From an uncultured Clostridium sp. (GTDB lineage Bacteria > Bacillota > Clostridia > Lachnospirales > Lachnospiraceae), in the NCBI GenBank assembly GCA_938036545.1, contig CALHQJ010000010.1, forward strand, positions 50,809 to 114,808: 64,000 nucleotides of DNA, given 5' to 3'. Shown one piece after another: positions 46,227-54,292 of the stretch (its first letter is position 1; each line of letters opens with the position of its first letter). A program made the translations under genes and the position numbers. A model generated the notes under the pieces. It had not been told where the DNA came from and searched no databases. It saw nothing but the letters and a program-made list of their open reading frames with translations.

Positions 46227-46290
46227 GCAATAAAAGCTTGCTTTTTTTGTTTGACAGAAAATCCCTGTCAAACAAAAAGCGCTTTATTGC
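46227..46290 (+). promoter_or_regulatory. Long hairpin, likely expression platform of the riboswitch
   Basis: GCAATAAA...GC pairs with GC...TTTATTGC, and inside it GTTTGACAG pairs with CTGTCAAAC. The 5' arm CAATAAAAG is also complementary to CTTTTATTG at 46205-46213, the 3' strand of the riboswitch outer stem. The two pairings exclude each other. The T-rich tract is on the 5' side, so it is not a textbook terminator. Confidence 0.6.
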
Positions 46291-46324
46291 GGCAAATTTA
46301 CTTAGGAAAAGAGAGGTAGGAAAA

Positions 46325-47254
46325 ATGATTTTAGTATGGATCATGTTGGTAGTCGGTTTTGTCCTGCTGATAAAAGGAGCCGATTACTTTGTGGAGGGAA
46401 GTTCAGCTGTAGCCAAAATCTTAAGGATTCCAAGCGTAGTAATCGGCCTTACGATAGTGGCAATGGGAACCAGCGCACCGGAGCTGGCAGTCAGCGTCAC
46501 TGCGGCCCTGACAGGTAATAATGAAATTGCAGTAGGAAATGTTATTGGTTCCAACATTTTCAACCTGATGGTGGTAACCGGTACCTGCGGTGTGATTCTG
46601 CCTATGGCAGTGGATAAGGGGATTTTAAACGGAGACTTTATTTTTTCCATTATTATTTCCGGAGTGCTTTTAGCCATGTTTGCCTTTGATATGCAGATTG
46701 GACGGTTAGATGGAATCATTCTTCTGGTTCTATTTGCCTATTTCATTGTTAAACTGGTAAGAAAAGCCCTGAAAGAACGAACCGAGGCTCAGGAGGAGGC
46801 AGAATCCCTTTCTCCGATCAAAATTTTTATTTACATTGTAGGAGGAATTGCGGCAATTGTAATGGGCGGCGATATTGTAGTTGACAGCGCCAGTAAGGTA
46901 GCAAGCTCCTTTGGATTAAGTCAGAACCTGATTGGCCTTACCATTGTGGCAATGGGAACTTCTCTTCCAGAACTGGTAACTTCGATTGTAGCATCCAGAA
47001 AGGGAGAAAACGGCCTGGCGTTGGGAAATGTCATTGGTTCCAATATCTTTAATATTTTAATGATTTTGGGAATTTCTTCTGCAATTCACCCAATTGCAGT
47101 TACCATCCAGTCTTCTTACGACTTAATTGTTTTAATCGTATTCAGCGCTGCAGTATGGCTGATGGCCAGAAGCAGAAAAGAAGTCAACCGAGGTGAAGGC
47201 ATCGCAATGCTGGCCTTGTATTTTGGATATATGGTATACATTATTATGCGATAG
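46325..47254 (+). CDS. CaCA family Ca2+/cation exchanger (YrbG type)
   Basis: This 309-residue antiporter has two inverted five-helix repeats. The alpha motifs are GLTIVAMGTSAPELAVSV with GNVIGSNIFNL (first repeat) and GLTIVAMGTSLPELVTSI with GNVIGSNIFNI (second). It exchanges Ca2+ (or Mn2+, given the riboswitch) for Na+ or H+. AGAGGTAGG precedes the ATG at 46325; an upstream in-frame ATG at 46211 would start inside the riboswitch. Confidence 0.93.
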   Translation: MILVWIMLVVGFVLLIKGADYFVEGSSAVAKILRIPSVVIGLTIVAMGTSAPELAVSVTAALTGNNEIAVGNVIGSNIFNLMVVTGTCGVILPMAVDKGILNGDFIFSIIISGVLLAMFAFDMQIGRLDGIILLVLFAYFIVKLVRKALKERTEAQEEAESLSPIKIFIYIVGGIAAIVMGGDIVVDSASKVASSFGLSQNLIGLTIVAMGTSLPELVTSIVASRKGENGLALGNVIGSNIFNILMILGISSAIHPIAVTIQSSYDLIVLIVFSAAVWLMARSRKEVNRGEGIAMLALYFGYMVYIIMR

Positions 47255-47296
47255 GAAGACCTGCCAAAAAGCAGGGACTTCCTGCTGCATGGCAAC

Positions 47297-47338
47297 AAAA
47301 AAGCTGTCAGATAACAATGTTGTTTCTGTCAGCTTTTT
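47297..47338 (+). terminator. Terminator of the cation exchanger transcript
   Basis: AAAAAGCTGTCAGA pairs with TCTGTCAGCTTTTT and ends in a T-run. A second hairpin, GCAGG/CCTGC, lies just before it near 47270-47285. Confidence 0.8.
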
Positions 47339-47363
47339 ATATTACTATTTGAAAAAGGGAGGA

Positions 47364-47387
47364 GAGCTGATAATTTCTTATCAGCTC
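47364..47387. other. Perfect 10-bp hairpin of unknown role
   Basis: GAGCTGATAA and TTATCAGCTC surround a 4-nt loop. It lies in the 429-bp gap between the exchanger and cyclophilin genes. GGAGGAGAG precedes it. No T-tract follows. The rest of the gap (47388-47600) shows no gene. Confidence 0.45.
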
Positions 47388-47608
47388 GAGTATTATGAAA
47401 AAAATCTTGTAAGCTATTTTGTTAAGAATAACAGCCTGTGCTGTTTTCTATGGTTCTAGTATATTCAGAAATCGTGAAGAAATCATGTTGATTGTGTAAA
47501 AGGTTTTTGAATGAATTTTGAACAATTTGTGAACAGGAAGAAAGAAAAAGATAAAGTACATTCGTCTGTATTCGACAAAGATAGGTGGCTTTTGGACTCG
47601 TTTTTAAC

Positions 47609-47637
47609 TTGCAATGCCTTGCCAGATTTGGTAAAAT
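47609..47637 (+). promoter_or_regulatory. Promoter of the cyclophilin gene
   Basis: TTGCAA (47609) and TAAAAT (47632) spaced 17 nt, with extended TGG. The start codon is about 40 nt beyond the predicted transcript start. Confidence 0.7.
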
Positions 47638-47683
47638 CGATGTAGCAACAGGGGCGCTCAGCCTCAATGAAAGGAGAAACAGC

Positions 47684-48202
47684 ATGAAAAATCCAGTAAT
47701 TACAATTACAATGGAAAATGGCGACGTAATGAAAGCAGAATTATATCCGGAAGTCGCTCCAAATACGGTTAATAACTTTTTAAGCCTGGTAGGAAAGGGA
47801 TTTTATGACGGCCTGATTTTTCACCGTGTCATTAAGGGCTTTATGATTCAGGGAGGATGCCCCAATGGAACCGGCATGGGCGGCCCCGGATATTCTATTA
47901 AGGGAGAGTTTAACCAGAATGGATTCCAGAACGATCTGCGCCATACTCCAGGCGTTCTGTCTATGGCAAGAGCAATGCATCCAGATTCAGCAGGTTCTCA
48001 GTTTTTTATTATGCATGAGACCTCTCCTCATTTAGATGGAGCTTACGCTGCATTCGGACAGGTAATCGAGGGGATGGATGTAGTAAATAAGATTGCCGAT
48101 GTTCGCACAGATTACAGCGACAGACCGATGAAGGAGCAGAAGATTAAGAGCATTACTGCTGAAACCTTTGGCGAGACTTATCCGGAGCCGGAGCACTGCT
48201 AA
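47684..48202 (+). CDS. Cyclophilin-type peptidyl-prolyl isomerase
   Basis: This 172-residue cytoplasmic enzyme speeds proline isomerisation in folding proteins. It has the cyclophilin core FYDGLIFHRVIKGFMIQGG (about 44-62), GVLSMARA and SAGSQFFI near 105, and LDGAYAAFGQVIEGMDVV. AAGGAG at 47671-47676 selects the ATG at 47684; the longer frame from 47585 overlaps the promoter. The GNAT gene starts 4 nt after its stop. Confidence 0.95.
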   Translation: MKNPVITITMENGDVMKAELYPEVAPNTVNNFLSLVGKGFYDGLIFHRVIKGFMIQGGCPNGTGMGGPGYSIKGEFNQNGFQNDLRHTPGVLSMARAMHPDSAGSQFFIMHETSPHLDGAYAAFGQVIEGMDVVNKIADVRTDYSDRPMKEQKIKSITAETFGETYPEPEHC

Positions 48203-48205
48203 ATT

Positions 48206-48946
48206 ATGATAAGGACCTGTGACGTACTGGTAAAGGGACAGCTTCATAAGGTCTGCATATCGGATGAACCGGAGGCTCTTCTGGCTGCTGAGGCGGCTGG
48301 AAGGGCCGTTCTTGGCGTAGGGGAAAAATGCGCGGCTTCCTGTCCGTGGCTTTCGACGTTTATCAGAAGCTGGGATGAGGTGGGAGAGACGGCGCTTAAA
48401 ACCATAGCAGAACGGCTGGTACGGCGTAAAAAACGGCTTCCGTGGGTGATATGCGAGACGGACAGGTTAATTATTCGTGAGGCGGCAGAAACGGATTTTG
48501 AACAACTGGCCTTTTTACAGATAAAAGCCTTTGAAAACAGAGAAGCATTAGCATCCTATATTTCCTGTCAGTATGGATTTTATGAATACGGACTGTGGCT
48601 GCTGGAAGAAAAAACAAGCGGCTGTATTGCAGGGGCAGCCGGTGTATGGAATCCGGAAGATACTGTCTGCAGAATGTTAAAAGCAGCGGGAGAAGTGCCG
48701 GAAGATTATTTGGAAATGGGCTATCAGATGGCTTCGCCTTATCAAAGAAAAGGCCTGGCAAGAGAAGCCTGCCAGGCGATTATGACTTATACGGACTGGG
48801 AGCTGGAATGTAAAATCTGCCTCCAGGTGGAGCGGACAAATCTGCCGTCGCAAAAGCTGGCAGAGTCACTGGGATTTTGGCGCCTTACTCCTCGTACAGA
48901 TAGCGGAGAAATTCAATGGCCGTATTTATACGGTTGGAGTTGCTGA
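48206..48946 (+). CDS. GNAT family N-acetyltransferase with N-terminal extension
   Basis: This 246-residue protein has an N-terminal segment of about 85 residues with two cysteines (GEKCAASCPW) and no recognised family. A GNAT domain follows (TDRLIIREAAETDFEQL near 89; QMASPYQRKGLAREACQAIM near 172 with the acetyl-CoA loop; NLPSQKLAESLGF near 214). The substrate is unknown. Ribosome site is poor, so coupling to the cyclophilin gene is likely. Its last 62 nt overlap the convergent gene on the other strand. Confidence 0.8.
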   Translation: MIRTCDVLVKGQLHKVCISDEPEALLAAEAAGRAVLGVGEKCAASCPWLSTFIRSWDEVGETALKTIAERLVRRKKRLPWVICETDRLIIREAAETDFEQLAFLQIKAFENREALASYISCQYGFYEYGLWLLEEKTSGCIAGAAGVWNPEDTVCRMLKAAGEVPEDYLEMGYQMASPYQRKGLAREACQAIMTYTDWELECKICLQVERTNLPSQKLAESLGFWRLTPRTDSGEIQWPYLYGWSC

Positions 48947-49568
48947 CCAGGGTAAAGTACGCTTCGTCCATTTGTGTGCCTGCTTTTTCACGGAAGCGAG
49001 AGTGATCCAGATTAATGGCTGTAGGGAACGAATTGCCATTTTCATCCTTTGCCATGTAAATATCGTCTTTTACCATCTCCCATATATCAGCAGGAAGGGT
49101 TTCCTCCAGATTTAAAAATCCTCCGTTAGCGGCATAGTGGTCAACGGCTGCGGTATCGGCAATCATAATGTCCAGATCCTGGCTGGCGACAATAGCCGTT
49201 ACCTTGGCTAAGGATGCATAATCCAGTTCGGAAGTAGTCTTGCCAAAGCTGATATAAAGGCTGGTATCCAGTTCCACTTTATCTTTCTTGCCATAGCCCA
49301 TGCGGACTTTAAAATCATCAGCCAGCTTTTCATAATTGGCAGCAGACATGGAGCGATCGTTCATAACAATGGTATAAAGCTGGGTAGTAAAGCTTTTCTG
49401 GTAGAAAATAGTGCCCAGGGCATACAGGAAAAATAAGATAACGCAGCCAATCAGCATATGGATTTTGTAATATTCCCATATGTACCAGAGCTTGTCCTTA
49501 AAGGACATTTGTTTCAGTTTGTTCCGTTCCTGCGCAGCTTCTGTTTTTAAGGTTTCTTTTAAAGACAT
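48885..49568 (-). CDS. Conserved membrane-anchored protein of unknown function
   Basis: This 227-residue protein has a charged cytoplasmic N-terminus (FKDKLWYIWEYYKIHML), one membrane helix (residues about 40-58) and an extracytoplasmic domain of about 165 residues. The domain (VTAIVASQDLDIMIADTAAVDHYAANGGFLNLEE, quoted in parts) reads like a fragment of a solute-binding protein fold, but I cannot assign a family. Its 3' end overlaps the GNAT gene by 62 nt. Residue composition supports a real gene. Confidence 0.7.
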   Translation of the reverse strand: MSLKETLKTEAAQERNKLKQMSFKDKLWYIWEYYKIHMLIGCVILFFLYALGTIFYQKSFTTQLYTIVMNDRSMSAANYEKLADDFKVRMGYGKKDKVELDTSLYISFGKTTSELDYASLAKVTAIVASQDLDIMIADTAAVDHYAANGGFLNLEETLPADIWEMVKDDIYMAKDENGNSFPTAINLDHSRFREKAGTQMDEAYFTLVSNSNRINTAIEFLRYLYEE

Positions 49569-49599
49569 GATGGGATCCTCGTTTCTGTTACTATTTTTT

Positions 49600-49663
49600 G
49601 TAACTGTTCAGCCATGCGAAGATTCAGACAGAAAAAAGCGTAGATGCATAGCTGAGTTATTAC
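49600..49663. repeat. Palindromic repeat family, copy D
   Basis: GTAACTGTTCAGCCATGC opens and GCATAGCTGAGTTATTAC closes it. The inside has GATTCAGACAGAAAAAAGCG, matching (in reverse) the inner module of the copy at 62466-62617 and not the CTTCTTGCCCGC module. It lies upstream of the membrane-protein gene. Confidence 0.75.
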
Positions 49664-49732
49664 AAACCTACTTTGCAGTATAACATAAAAAAATAAAAAA
49701 AATATGAAAAAATTATGAAATCACAGGGAAAG

Positions 49733-49761
49733 TTGATTTTTTATGCCGGATTCGATATAAT
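49733..49761 (+). promoter_or_regulatory. Promoter of the DUF624 gene
   Basis: TTGATT (49733) and TATAAT (49756) are 17 nt apart, 57 nt before the start codon. Confidence 0.75.
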
Positions 49762-49817
49762 GAACACCAGATATTGAAATTTACTAAATGAGAAATGAGA
49801 AATGAGGAAGGTGCGGT

Positions 49818-50525
49818 ATGCTTCAGGGACTGTTTAACTACGACAATCCGGTTTGGCGGTTTATCGGCAAACTGGGCGATTTGATTATTTTGAATATTTT
49901 ATGGATGATAACTTCTATTCCGATTGTTACCATAGGAGCTTCGACCACGGCTCTTTACTATGTGACGTTAAAGCTGGTTCGGGATGAAGACGGCTATACC
50001 ATAAAGTCGTTTTTCAAATCATTTAAGGAAAACTTTAAACAGTCTACTATTATCTGGCTGATTATGCTGGTAATAGGACTGCTGCTGGGCTTTGACCTGT
50101 ATTTCTTCGCTTATATGCAGACGGAACCATCCAAGCTCCGCACGGTTATGATAACGGTATTCGGTTCATTAAGCCTGATTTACCTTTGTATCCTGACTTA
50201 TGTATTTCCGATTCAGAGCCGCTTTTACAATCCGGTAAAGCGGACGCTGTTTAATGCATTTTTTATGTCTGTACGCCATATTTTCCAGACTCTTGGAATT
50301 TTGGTAATGGACGTTGCAGTGGTAGTGCTGATGGTTGTCAGCTTTTTATCAGCGCCCCAGTTTTCCGTACTGTTTTTCCTGTTTGGATTTCCACTGATTG
50401 CCTTTGTGAACTCCTATGTGTTCCATGCTATCTTTAAGAAATATATACCAAAGAGCGACAGGGAAGATGATGGAGAACTGCGTCCTCTGTTTGCAGATGA
50501 AACCAATGAGCAGAAAACGACATGA
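49818..50525 (+). CDS. YesL-like DUF624 membrane protein
   Basis: This 235-residue protein has about five membrane helices. It begins LFNYDNPVWRFIGKLGDLI, then LWMITSIPIVTIGASTTALYY, the pattern of the DUF624/YesL family, often found with sugar-uptake genes. Here it stands alone with its own promoter and terminator. Function unknown. GAAGG precedes the ATG. Confidence 0.85.
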   Translation: MLQGLFNYDNPVWRFIGKLGDLIILNILWMITSIPIVTIGASTTALYYVTLKLVRDEDGYTIKSFFKSFKENFKQSTIIWLIMLVIGLLLGFDLYFFAYMQTEPSKLRTVMITVFGSLSLIYLCILTYVFPIQSRFYNPVKRTLFNAFFMSVRHIFQTLGILVMDVAVVVLMVVSFLSAPQFSVLFFLFGFPLIAFVNSYVFHAIFKKYIPKSDREDDGELRPLFADETNEQKTT

Positions 50526-50548
50526 TTGATAGTAAACATTCAGTTATA

Positions 50549-50586
50549 CCCCGAACTTCTGATTTTTAGAAGTTTCGGGGTTTTTT
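50549..50586 (+). terminator. Terminator after the DUF624 gene
   Basis: CCCCGAACTTCT pairs with AGAAGTTTCGGGG (one mismatch) and is followed by six T. Confidence 0.9.
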
Positions 50587-50667
50587 GTGCAAAATATCCC
50601 TTTGGAAGTTGTTTTGCCATTCAAACTACTGCACTTTGGAGAAATAGAAGGTTTTGATGAAAAAGGC

Positions 50668-50696
50668 TTGAAAAATAAGGTGTAAGTGTTTACAAT
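50668..50696 (+). promoter_or_regulatory. Promoter of ispE
   Basis: TTGAAA (50668) and TACAAT (50691) spaced 17 nt, about 60 nt before the ispE start. Confidence 0.65.
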
Positions 50697-50760
50697 GTAT
50701 TTAAATTAATACTGTATACAAAATAATGTATTTCAAAAACACAAAATAGAGGGAATGTGT

Positions 50761-51657
50761 ATGACGACTCATTTTAAGCTTCGGGCTTATGGAAAAATTA
50801 ATTTAGGACTGGACGTTTTAAGAAAACGGGAAGATGGCTACCATGATGTGCGGATGATTATGCAGACCGTAGGATTGTATGATCAGATTGATTTGTTTTT
50901 CCGCCAGGAGCCGGGGATTGAGATAGAAACCAACCTGTCCTATCTCCCCGTAAATGAAAATAATCTGGTATACAAAGCGGCACATCTTCTGATGGAAGAA
51001 TTTCAGGTTAAAAACGGCGTGTTTATCCGCCTGCGTAAATTGATTCCCGTGGCAGCGGGCATGGCGGGAGGAAGCAGTGACGCTGCCGCCGTTTTAGTAG
51101 GCGTAAATAAAATGTTCCATCTGGGTTTATCAATAGAAGAACTAATGAAACGGGGAGTAAAGATTGGAGCAGATGTTCCTTACTGTATTATGAGAGGAAC
51201 TGCGCTTTCAGAGGGAATCGGGGAAAAGCTGACGGCTCTGCCGCCCATGCCCCAGTGTCAGGTTCTTCTTGCAAAACCGGCTATCAGCGTGTCTACAAAG
51301 TACGTTTATGAAAACCTTCACGCCAACAGCTTAAAGCCGGAACAGCATCCGGATATTGACGGCATGATAGAGGCAATTACTGCAGGAGACTTATTAGGAG
51401 TTTCCGCACATCTGGGAAATGTTCTGGAATTGGTTACAGCAAAAAAATATCCGGTTATTGAAGAGATCAAAGAGGTTATGCGCCGGTATGGGGCAGTGGG
51501 AGCCATGATGAGCGGAAGTGGCCCTACGGTATTCGGCCTGTTCGACAATCCGAAAGCTGCATCTGACGCTTATGAAGAGCTGCGTTACGGACAGAGCAGA
51601 GAGCTGGCAAAGCAAGTATATTTAACCAATATTTTCAACAATAAGAATATTCGATAA
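50761..51657 (+). CDS. ispE: 4-diphosphocytidyl-2-C-methyl-D-erythritol kinase
   Basis: This 298-residue GHMP kinase of the MEP isoprenoid pathway begins LRAYGKINLGLDVLRKREDGYH, its family signature (quoted in part). The ATP loop IPVAAGMAGGSSDAAAVL lies near 94-111, and MMSGSGPTVFGLF near 250. AGAGGG fits the ATG at 50761 better than the in-frame ATG at 50755. A GntR gene follows after 49 nt. Confidence 0.95.
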   Translation: MTTHFKLRAYGKINLGLDVLRKREDGYHDVRMIMQTVGLYDQIDLFFRQEPGIEIETNLSYLPVNENNLVYKAAHLLMEEFQVKNGVFIRLRKLIPVAAGMAGGSSDAAAVLVGVNKMFHLGLSIEELMKRGVKIGADVPYCIMRGTALSEGIGEKLTALPPMPQCQVLLAKPAISVSTKYVYENLHANSLKPEQHPDIDGMIEAITAGDLLGVSAHLGNVLELVTAKKYPVIEEIKEVMRRYGAVGAMMSGSGPTVFGLFDNPKAASDAYEELRYGQSRELAKQVYLTNIFNNKNIR

Positions 51658-51706
51658 GCTGTTATAATAGCAAGAATCAGGAAATATAATTAAGGAGGAG
51701 AAAATC

Positions 51707-52384
51707 ATGGGAAGCGATTTTCGGGTAACAATGAACGAGTATCTGCCGTTGAGAGACGTAGTATTTAATACTCTGCGCCAGGCAATTTTAAAAGGAGAGC
51801 TGGAGCCGGGGGAGAGACTGATGGAAATCCAGCTGGCAGAACGTCTGGGCGTCAGCAGAACGCCAATCAGAGAGGCAATCCGTAAGCTGGAGCTGGAAGG
51901 CCTGGTATTGATGATTCCAAGAAAGGGAGCCGAGGTTGCCAAGATTTCCGAAAAGAGCCTGAAGGATGTACTGGAGGTACGCCGTTCCCTGGAAGAACTG
52001 GCTATTGAACTGACTTGTGAGAGAATTTCCGAAGAGGGAATTGCAGAGATAGAAGAAGCTCAGAAAGCGTTTGCAGATGCCATTTACAAAGGAGACGTTA
52101 TGGCCATTGCAGAGGCAGACGAGCAGTTCCATGAACTGATTTACAAAGCAACGGGAAATAAGCGCCTGGTTCAGATTCTTAATAACCTCAGGGAGCAGAT
52201 GTACCGCTACCGCCTGGAATACATTAAAGATGCAGGAAAGCGGCAGGTTCTGATTGTGGAGCATGAGAATATTCTTCGCTGCATTAAAAAGCACAGCATT
52301 GCGGAAGCAAAAGCAGCAGTCAGAGAACATATCGATAATCAGGAGATTACCGTATCCAAAAATATTAAAGAACAGGCTTCATAA
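51707..52384 (+). CDS. GntR family regulator, FadR/FCD subgroup
   Basis: This 225-residue regulator has an N-terminal winged helix (PLRDVVFNTLRQAILKGEL; LAERLGVSRTPIREAIRKLE near 45-64) and a C-terminal FCD ligand domain (about 85-215) with the metal-type histidines in DEQFHELIYKATGN and VEHENILRCI. AAGGAGGAG precedes the ATG. Its targets and ligand are not evident; no metabolic gene adjoins it except ispE. Confidence 0.9.
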   Translation: MGSDFRVTMNEYLPLRDVVFNTLRQAILKGELEPGERLMEIQLAERLGVSRTPIREAIRKLELEGLVLMIPRKGAEVAKISEKSLKDVLEVRRSLEELAIELTCERISEEGIAEIEEAQKAFADAIYKGDVMAIAEADEQFHELIYKATGNKRLVQILNNLREQMYRYRLEYIKDAGKRQVLIVEHENILRCIKKHSIAEAKAAVREHIDNQEITVSKNIKEQAS

Positions 52385-52393
52385 AGAAGAGGA

Positions 52394-52412
52394 CCCCGTC
52401 CTGAACAGTTAC
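52394..52412. repeat. Palindromic repeat family, GGACGG half copy
   Basis: CCCGTCCTGAACAGTTAC lies 10 nt after the GntR stop and is identical to the half copy after the cls gene. Confidence 0.5.
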
Positions 52413-52448
52413 GAAGTTGTTAATAAATATGAAAAAAATATAAAGTGA

Positions 52449-52477
52449 TTGACGCAGTGACAGCCGGTTATTATAAT
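52449..52477 (+). promoter_or_regulatory. Promoter of the TetR-RND-TolC-like operon
   Basis: TTGACG (52449) and TATAAT (52472) spaced 17 nt. The palindrome at 52478-52496 abuts the -10 and covers the expected transcript start. Confidence 0.8.
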
Positions 52478-52496
52478 AAGTGACAGGTTGTCACTT
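52478..52496. promoter_or_regulatory. Probable operator for the TetR regulator
   Basis: AAGTGACA and TGTCACTT are perfect 8-bp arms around GGT. The position right after the -10 box would block transcription when bound. The next gene is a TetR-type repressor, so autorepression of the whole operon is likely. A T-run follows, so a short hairpin is an alternative reading. Confidence 0.65.
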
Positions 52497-52570
52497 TTTG
52501 TTTTAAAACGACCATCATATTAGAACTCCTTGCCTGAAGGAACAGGCATTGGAGAAAGAGGGTGAGAAAT

Positions 52571-53224
52571 ATGCCTACAGATAGATTTGCACGTCTGCCG
52601 GCAGAGAAAAAAGAGATTATTCGGATGGCCGCCATATCTGAATTTACCAGAGTTCCGTTTGAAAAAGTATCCATTAACAAAATTATCCAAAATGCAGATA
52701 TTTCCCGAGGAAGCTTTTATACCTATTTTGAAGATAAAAGAGACCTGCTTCAATATGTATTTTCCGATATTTTGATGGAGGCCTATGAGTTTTTCCGAAA
52801 GCGTCTGATTCATAATCAGGGGAATTACTGGAAAACGCTGGATGAAATGTTTTTGGACTGGTTTCAGTTTGAATGGAGCAGCAATTTGACGGAGATAGCC
52901 AGAATTGTCATACTGCAGACGGAAGGAGGCCGGTTTTACAGTTGTAAAGGCCTGAAAACCATGGATGAAGCTGTGGATATAGAAAAATGGATTTACGACA
53001 ATGGAGACTGGTCAGACTTACGAAGTCAGGAGAAGGAATTTATCCGCATGACAGCAGATTTGGGAATGCAGACACTGGTCACGTCACTGGGACAAAGACT
53101 GGATTTTCCAGAAAAAACCGAAGAAATTTATCGTATGTTTACGCAGAAATTAGACATTATTCAAAAGGGGGCATGTGCTCCCGGCAGTGACGAAATAAGC
53201 GAGAAAGTAAGGAGAAACCCATGA
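52571..53224 (+). CDS. TetR family transcriptional regulator
   Basis: This 217-residue regulator has an N-terminal TetR DNA-binding domain (FEKVSINKIIQNADISRG then SFYTYFEDKRDLLQYVF, residues about 29-65) and a divergent ligand domain. AGAGGGTGA precedes the ATG at 52571; GTG at 52562 is also in frame. Its TGA overlaps the ATG of the membrane-fusion gene. It most likely represses the efflux operon it heads; the inducer is unknown. Confidence 0.88.
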   Translation: MPTDRFARLPAEKKEIIRMAAISEFTRVPFEKVSINKIIQNADISRGSFYTYFEDKRDLLQYVFSDILMEAYEFFRKRLIHNQGNYWKTLDEMFLDWFQFEWSSNLTEIARIVILQTEGGRFYSCKGLKTMDEAVDIEKWIYDNGDWSDLRSQEKEFIRMTADLGMQTLVTSLGQRLDFPEKTEEIYRMFTQKLDIIQKGACAPGSDEISEKVRRNP

Positions 53225-54279
53225 AAACAAGAACCAAAATTATTACAGGAGTTGTGGCAGCCGGGGTTCTGGCAGCAGTAGCTGTTCCCAGACTGCTGAA
53301 GCCTGCACAGCTTACCGAACAGGTAACCATACCGGTTGTAAAGGCAGAGCAGCCGGAAAACGGTACCATTACCCTGTCAAAAGAGGTGATTGGCACGGTG
53401 GAACCGTCGGATATTATTTATGTAATGCCGAAGGTAACCGGAGAGATTGTAGAGATCTATGCAGATGCGGGAGATGTGGTAGCTCAGGGCCAGCCTATTT
53501 GCCGGATTGACAATAAACAGATTGACAGCAGCAAAATTTCTTTAGATGCGGCAAAAGTAGCCATGGATACTGCTAATGCCAACCTGGCCAGGATGCAGGT
53601 GCTTTACAGCAGCGGAGACATATCTGCCCAGGCGTTCGAGCAGGTTCAGACAAGCGCCCAGTCCGCAAAGCTTCAGTATGACGGTGCAAAGCTGGCTTAT
53701 GACCTTCAGGTGGAATACAGCACCGTGACAGCTCCCATTGCAGGGAAAATCGAAAGCAGCACCATGGTGCTTCATAATATGGCAGCTCCTTCCAGCCAGC
53801 TTTGTGTGATTACGGGAGAAGGCGGAAAGAAAGTGACCTTTTCCGTTGCAGACCGTTTGAGAAGCGCCCTTGAGCCAGGAGACGAGATTGCTATGGAGAA
53901 GCAGGGAAGCGCTTATACCGGCACGGTTACAGAGATTGGTTCCATGGTAAACCCTCAGACCGGCCTGTTTTCTGTGGAAGCGTCTGTAGAAGACGGAGGC
54001 GCACTGGCTCCAGGAGTTAAGATCCAGTTAAGCGTTGTTTCCGATAAGGCAGAAAATGTTATGACCCTTCCGGTAGACTGCGTTTATTACGACGGCGGCG
54101 ATGCTTACGTTTATACGTATGACAATGGAATGGTACATAAGGTTCCGGTGGAAGTGGGAATTTATGATTCAGAACGGGCAGAGATCCGTTCCGGAATCAC
54201 AGCAGATAATCTGGTAATCACCACCTGGACTTCAGAACTGGCAGAAGGCGCAGCAGTAACGCTTCAGAGTGAAGAATAA
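53221..54279 (+). CDS. RND efflux membrane-fusion (periplasmic adaptor) protein
   Basis: This 352-residue HlyD/AcrA-type adaptor has an N-terminal membrane helix or signal (IITGVVAAGVLAAVAVP). A lipoyl half-motif (VMPKVTGEIVEIYADAGDVV) follows, then a short helical hairpin (about 95-160) and the second lipoyl half (VEYSTVTAPIAGKIE). A beta-barrel domain contains GDEIAMEKQG. No lipobox. It would link the RND pump to an outer partner. ATGA overlap with the TetR stop; the RND gene starts 13 nt after its end. Confidence 0.9.
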   Translation: MKTRTKIITGVVAAGVLAAVAVPRLLKPAQLTEQVTIPVVKAEQPENGTITLSKEVIGTVEPSDIIYVMPKVTGEIVEIYADAGDVVAQGQPICRIDNKQIDSSKISLDAAKVAMDTANANLARMQVLYSSGDISAQAFEQVQTSAQSAKLQYDGAKLAYDLQVEYSTVTAPIAGKIESSTMVLHNMAAPSSQLCVITGEGGKKVTFSVADRLRSALEPGDEIAMEKQGSAYTGTVTEIGSMVNPQTGLFSVEASVEDGGALAPGVKIQLSVVSDKAENVMTLPVDCVYYDGGDAYVYTYDNGMVHKVPVEVGIYDSERAEIRSGITADNLVITTWTSELAEGAAVTLQSEE

Positions 54280-54292
54280 GGAGGCGGGCTGA

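Noticed and set aside
46227..46290. Long inverted repeat as an insertion-sequence end or MITE
   Set aside because: It lies exactly between a riboswitch and its gene and its arm can pair with the riboswitch stem, so a regulatory hairpin explains it better.
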